Assembly (NCBI GenBank): GCA_964521525.1
Contig: CAZFTD010000067.1
Coordinates: 1 to 16,870 of the forward strand
DNA length: 16,870 nt
Direction: 5' to 3'
DNA from: CALEUX01 sp964521525
Lineage (GTDB): Bacteria; Bacteroidota; Bacteroidia; Bacteroidales; Marinilabiliaceae
The first letter of the stretch is position 1. Every line of letters starts with the position of its first letter. The translations under genes and the position numbers were made by a program. Below the pieces are notes generated by a model. The model was not told where the DNA came from. It did not search any database and saw only the letters and a list, made by a program, of their open reading frames with translations. Positions 13,622-16,870 of the stretch are shown here, in pieces.

Positions 13622-14401
13622 TTAAAAAATCCGCAGTTTAACACCTGCCTTTAAGTAATTGAAATCAATCTCATTGAAGTAATTGAAGTGCGAGTAACCA
13701 ACAAAAGGCACCACTCGTAGCTGGCCAGACTGAGCAACCTGCAAACCCGCTTCAATGGAATACTCCTGGCGATACCGACTGCCAAAACTGGATTTCTGAC
13801 TCCAGCGATATTGTCCCTGAATATTTAAAGTGTACTTCAGAAAGTCGCCATCGAATCCCAAAGAACTATCGAAATAAGTTTTTGATGGCGACATTACATG
13901 ACTAAAACCCAGACCATATTCCAAACGGAAGTTTTTAACAGGTACCCTGAACATTAATACCTGCCAGTCGATTGATTGCAACCGGCCGGTTACATCGCGC
14001 ATATTAACATACCGCAGGTCGGTGGCAAATAAGCCATAATTTCCTCTCACAGCAGGAATAACAGCAAAACTGTTGTCGCCAAAATTAAACCCACTTGCTA
14101 AAGTTCCCTGAAAAGAAATCAGTTCCGGATAGTCGTTGTATCGATTCATGATAGCATGCTGACTATGCCACAATCCTTTATAAACAGCATAAACCGTAAC
14201 ATAGGCAATTGCGCCAACAATAATCTCACCAAGGCCACCTTCATCAAAGTCGGGCTCCCACGAAGGTTCAGAAGATGAAGAAGCCCTTGAGGTGGAAGCT
14301 TTTTTATCTTCAGCAACTTTCTCGCGCACTTTACGTGTTTGTGAATGGGTCAATTGAAAAGTCAGATAAAACGATAGAAACAGAATGGTAAAGAGCTTCA
14401 T
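13622..14401 (-). CDS. Secreted protein of unknown function, probable outer-membrane beta-barrel
   Basis: I do not recognise the family. The 259-residue product has a clear signal peptide (hydrophobic 3-16, likely cleavage after THS at residue 20). A charged and Ser-rich linker (about 23-50) follows, then a Gly-rich hydrophobic stretch (57-76). The C-terminal two thirds is rich in alternating aromatic and polar residues (for example GNYGLFATDLRYVNMRD, VVPFVGYSHFNYFNEIDF) and ends in a terminal Phe (KLRIF). Alternating strands plus a C-terminal aromatic residue are usual for outer-membrane beta-barrels recognised by BamA. The gene follows hydG by 46 bases on the same strand, so the two may be cotranscribed, which is an odd pairing with no obvious functional link. 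The barrel topology is inferred by eye. Confidence 0.75.
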   Translation of the reverse strand: MKLFTILFLSFYLTFQLTHSQTRKVREKVAEDKKASTSRASSSSEPSWEPDFDEGGLGEIIVGAIAYVTVYAVYKGLWHSQHAIMNRYNDYPELISFQGTLASGFNFGDNSFAVIPAVRGNYGLFATDLRYVNMRDVTGRLQSIDWQVLMFRVPVKNFRLEYGLGFSHVMSPSKTYFDSSLGFDGDFLKYTLNIQGQYRWSQKSSFGSRYRQEYSIEAGLQVAQSGQLRVVPFVGYSHFNYFNEIDFNYLKAGVKLRIF

Positions 14402-14447
14402 AGGGATTTTTTTCTATCCCTTTTCAATTAGTATGCCATATTGCTAA

Positions 14448-15881
14448 TTAAAAATAGAGATCTCGTTCTCCATTCTTAATCTTCTGTAATCGCTCTGCCA
14501 ATTTGCTTTTAAAAGCATCGTCGGGATAGTCCTTCAAATTTTTATGAATAAGTTCGTAACCTTTGGCTTTGATATCAGGGGTGGCGTAATCTTCAAGATA
14601 TTCGGCCAGCGTGAGCATGGCATTAGGTTGACAAAAGCGTTTAATAAAGCCAGGCACCGAAAACTCCATAAAATGCTCGCCGGTACGTTTAAGCCGGTAG
14701 CAAGCCGTGCAGAACGAAGGAATATATTCATTACCAATAAGTTCATTCATTACTTCTTCCAACGACCGGTTATCGTTAATCTCAAATTGTTCGGCATTCA
14801 AATTCTGTTTATCTTGTTTTACGGTATAACCTTTCATCTCAATATTGGTTCCTCCATCAATTTGAGAGACTCCAAATTGCAGCACCTCGTCCCTTACCTT
14901 GGCAGGCTCGCGGGCGGTTAGTATTAATCCGGTGTAAGGCACTGCCAACCGAAGTATTGCCACTAATTTGGTAAAATCGGCATCGCTAACCTGATAGCGG
15001 TTATCAATTTGGTAGCCTGAAGCCGTTTTAATTCTCGGAAACGAAATGGTATGAGGGCCAACATTGTAAACAGCCTCAAAATGATTGACATGCCTGATTA
15101 ATCCAAGTACTTCAAAACGCCAATCGTACAATCCCAACAAAGCTCCAATGCCTACATCATCGATTCCGGCTTCCTGCGCTCGGTCTAAAGCGGTTAACCG
15201 CCAGTTGTAATTGCGCTTTTTCCCTCCAAGGTGAACGCTTAAATAAGTTTCGTGGTGGTAAGTTTCCTGAAACACCTGGTAAGTTCCAATGCCAGCTTCC
15301 TTCACAATTTTAAACCCTTCAATATCGAAAGGTGCAGCGTTGATATTAACACGTCGGATTTCGCCGTAAAGATGTTTCACCTTGTAAACAGTTCTTACAC
15401 TATCGGCTATAAAATCAGGCGAATATTTAGGATGTTCACCAAAAACCAATATTAAGCGCTTATGCCCGGCATCTTCAAGGGCTTTAACCTGTTCCTCAAT
15501 GTCGGTATGATTCAGGGTTATTCGCTTCTGTTGTTCGTTGGCAGTTCTGAACCCACAATAAGCACAGTTATTGGTGCATAAATTGCCTATATACAAAGGG
15601 GCAAACAACACAATGCGCTTGCCATAGACTTTTTCTTTCAGCGCCCGTGCGCCGTTTTTAATTTCATCAATTAATACAGGGTCGTTGGTATTAACCAAAA
15701 CGGCTGTTTCTTCCAGTGAAAGACGATGTTTATCTAAAGCTTTGGCAATAATTTCCCTAACCCGCGCAGACGATGGATTCTGGTTTGATTGGAGATAATT
15801 CAGAATTTCATCCTCATCAATAAACGGTTCCATGGGTTTATCTTCAATACGGTATTTCTGGGGAGAATAGATCATTGCCAT
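14448..15881 (-). CDS. hydG: [FeFe]-hydrogenase H-cluster radical SAM maturase HydG
   Basis: A 477-residue tyrosine lyase that makes the CO and CN ligands of the [FeFe]-hydrogenase H cluster. The radical SAM motif CTNNCAYC gives Cys102, 106 and 109. The C-terminal extension carries Cys391, Cys394 and Cys417 in the CX2CX22C arrangement diagnostic of HydG, which binds the auxiliary cluster where the Fe(CO)2(CN) unit is assembled. ThiH shares the fold but lacks this extension, so it is excluded. The length is normal. It is transcribed away from the sensor gene at 16070, with 188 bases between, and followed by the putative barrel gene. HydE lies about 5 kb away in convergent orientation. HydF is not in the window. 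Confidence 0.96.
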   Translation of the reverse strand: MAMIYSPQKYRIEDKPMEPFIDEDEILNYLQSNQNPSSARVREIIAKALDKHRLSLEETAVLVNTNDPVLIDEIKNGARALKEKVYGKRIVLFAPLYIGNLCTNNCAYCGFRTANEQQKRITLNHTDIEEQVKALEDAGHKRLILVFGEHPKYSPDFIADSVRTVYKVKHLYGEIRRVNINAAPFDIEGFKIVKEAGIGTYQVFQETYHHETYLSVHLGGKKRNYNWRLTALDRAQEAGIDDVGIGALLGLYDWRFEVLGLIRHVNHFEAVYNVGPHTISFPRIKTASGYQIDNRYQVSDADFTKLVAILRLAVPYTGLILTAREPAKVRDEVLQFGVSQIDGGTNIEMKGYTVKQDKQNLNAEQFEINDNRSLEEVMNELIGNEYIPSFCTACYRLKRTGEHFMEFSVPGFIKRFCQPNAMLTLAEYLEDYATPDIKAKGYELIHKNLKDYPDDAFKSKLAERLQKIKNGERDLYF

Positions 15882-16069
15882 AATAAAAACATCCTAAATA
15901 AAGCTAATAGAATTCTATGTAAAGTTAGTATTCACAATTGTATAATAACCATGATTACCCATTTTAGTTTCAGGCGATGACAAAAATCACATTTAGTCCA
16001 TCAACAAAAAACATTTTTAATAGTTTTTCTTTTAAATAACTGAAATTTGTTAAATTAGGTTCGCAAATC
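15882..16069. promoter_or_regulatory. Divergent region between hydG and the sensor gene
   Basis: This AT-rich 188-base gap must drive hydG leftward and the sensor gene rightward. No perfect TAnnTTTG is found. GAAATTTG at 16042-16049 is one mismatch away and is correctly placed for the sensor gene. A small ACAATTGT palindrome lies near 15933-15940. No binding site is recognised with confidence. Confidence 0.3.
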
Positions 16070-16870
16070 ATGTACCTTATGCGATTAATCATTACTATTA
16101 CTATCCTTATATCGTTTAAAATCATTATTTTAGCTGAAGAGGTACCCAAACCCGTTATTAAAGACATTGTTCTATTAAACTCGTATCATCCCACCTTTAA
16201 ATGGACCAACGACCTTACCTTTGGAGTAGTAAACCAATTACAAGCTAAAGATAATTATAGAGTTTCCATTGAATTTATGGACGCTAAACGTTTTCAATCG
16301 GAAGAACATTTAAATGCTTTTGGAGAATATCTGGCTGAGAAGTATAAAGCCATAAAGGTTGATGGGATTATTTGCAGTGATAATCACGCGTTTGAATTTT
16401 TCCTGAAATATGGACAGGATATTTGGGGCGATGTGCCCATGACCTTTTGTGGGGTTAACAATATTAATGAATTCCAGATTGATACCCTAAAATATAAAGG
16501 CGTTGAAGAAACCATTAATATGAAAGGAACGCTTGATCTAATCACAAAACTTCAACCTAATATCGATACCCTGATTGTAATTTCCGACCATACTTTATCA
16601 GGTGTAATTTTTCTTAACCAATTTTACCAATCGGCCAAAGAATTCCCCAAATTAAATTATGTGGCCATCAATGCCATTTCTGTTGAGCAATTAGGAAGCG
16701 ATTTAAAGCAATTCAACCCGTCCAATAAAGCTATTTATTTGCTTAGCCTATATATTCCAAGAGATGGTATTACCCGCGATATGATTCATGAGGCTGAATT
16801 TCTATTGAGCAACCTCGATGTACCGGTTTATGGAAACTGGGATTTTCTTTTTGGCGATTTTATTGTTGGC
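16070..16870 (+). CDS. Periplasmic ABC-substrate-binding-like sensor protein (5' part, runs off the window)
   Basis: The frame is open from ATG 16070 to the right edge (267 codons with no stop), so the gene is incomplete. A second ATG at 16079 gives a start three codons shorter. The N terminus has a basic residue, a hydrophobic run (about 6-22) and an Ala-Glu junction (LA-EE, 22/23) fitting a signal peptide. The following domain resembles the ABC-substrate-binding-like family (PF04392 type), with the typical opening IVLLNSYHPTFKWTNDLTFGV (split here at residues 33-53), a DGIICSDNHAFEFF segment and PMTFCGVNN. In Bacteroidota and other bacteria this domain most often forms the extracytoplasmic input of histidine kinases or GGDEF proteins, so a membrane sensor kinase is the best guess. 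The output domain lies beyond the window. A plain binding protein remains possible. Confidence 0.75.
   Translation, partial: MYLMRLIITITILISFKIIILAEEVPKPVIKDIVLLNSYHPTFKWTNDLTFGVVNQLQAKDNYRVSIEFMDAKRFQSEEHLNAFGEYLAEKYKAIKVDGIICSDNHAFEFFLKYGQDIWGDVPMTFCGVNNINEFQIDTLKYKGVEETINMKGTLDLITKLQPNIDTLIVISDHTLSGVIFLNQFYQSAKEFPKLNYVAINAISVEQLGSDLKQFNPSNKAIYLLSLYIPRDGITRDMIHEAEFLLSNLDVPVYGNWDFLFGDFIVG

Noticed and set aside
14448..15881. ThiH (thiamine tyrosine lyase) as the identity of the second radical SAM protein
   Set aside because: The C-terminal CX2CX22C site (Cys391, 394, 417) is the HydG hallmark and is absent from ThiH.

Overview
The window looks like chromosome of an anaerobic, fermentative member of the Bacteroidota (Bacteroidales/Marinilabiliales type). 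This is inferred from the gene set, from -7 boxes of the Bacteroidota form TAnnTTTG ahead of several genes, from the scarcity of Shine-Dalgarno sequences, and from protein sequences typical of that phylum. I see no phage, transposase, CRISPR array, tRNA or rRNA.

Region 1 (about 212-8220, all minus strand) is a 2-oxoacid / acyl-CoA metabolism cluster. In transcription order it holds a fused NDP-forming acyl-CoA synthetase, a tandem ACT-domain protein, a PaaK-type phenylacetate-CoA ligase, a fold-type I aminotransferase, a 447-base gap with a large imperfect inverted repeat, and then ferredoxin (delta), alpha and beta subunits of a 2-oxoacid:ferredoxin oxidoreductase (VOR/KOR type). Together these can convert amino acid to 2-oxoacid to acyl-CoA plus reduced ferredoxin to free acid plus ATP. 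Run in reverse from arylacetates or branched acids activated by PaaK, they can make amino acids. The gamma subunit expected for a four-subunit enzyme is not found in the 211 bases downstream of beta.

Region 2 (8221-11927) starts with a divergent promoter region. It continues on the plus strand with hydE ([FeFe]-hydrogenase maturase), zwf (glucose-6-phosphate dehydrogenase) and pgl (6-phosphogluconolactonase). The gnd gene, the usual third partner, is absent.

Region 3 (11928-15881) begins with a noncoding stretch of short degenerate repeats between convergent genes. Three minus-strand genes follow: a GH1 beta-glucosidase with its own promoter and a paired palindromic operator candidate, a secreted probable outer-membrane beta-barrel protein of unknown role, and hydG (the second [FeFe]-hydrogenase radical SAM maturase). 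hydF and the hydrogenase itself are not in the window. The maturases would fit an organism that disposes of the ferredoxin electrons from region 1 as H2.

Region 4 (16070 to the right edge) is the 5' part of a plus-strand gene encoding a secreted or membrane-anchored periplasmic domain of the ABC-substrate-binding-like sensor type, cut by the window end.

No clearly unprecedented system is visible. The points most worth following are the joint presence of AMP-forming and ADP-forming acyl-CoA ligases with an ACT sensor, the large structured intergenic element, the GH1 operator candidate, and the dispersed TCCCGAGAATCGG repeat.
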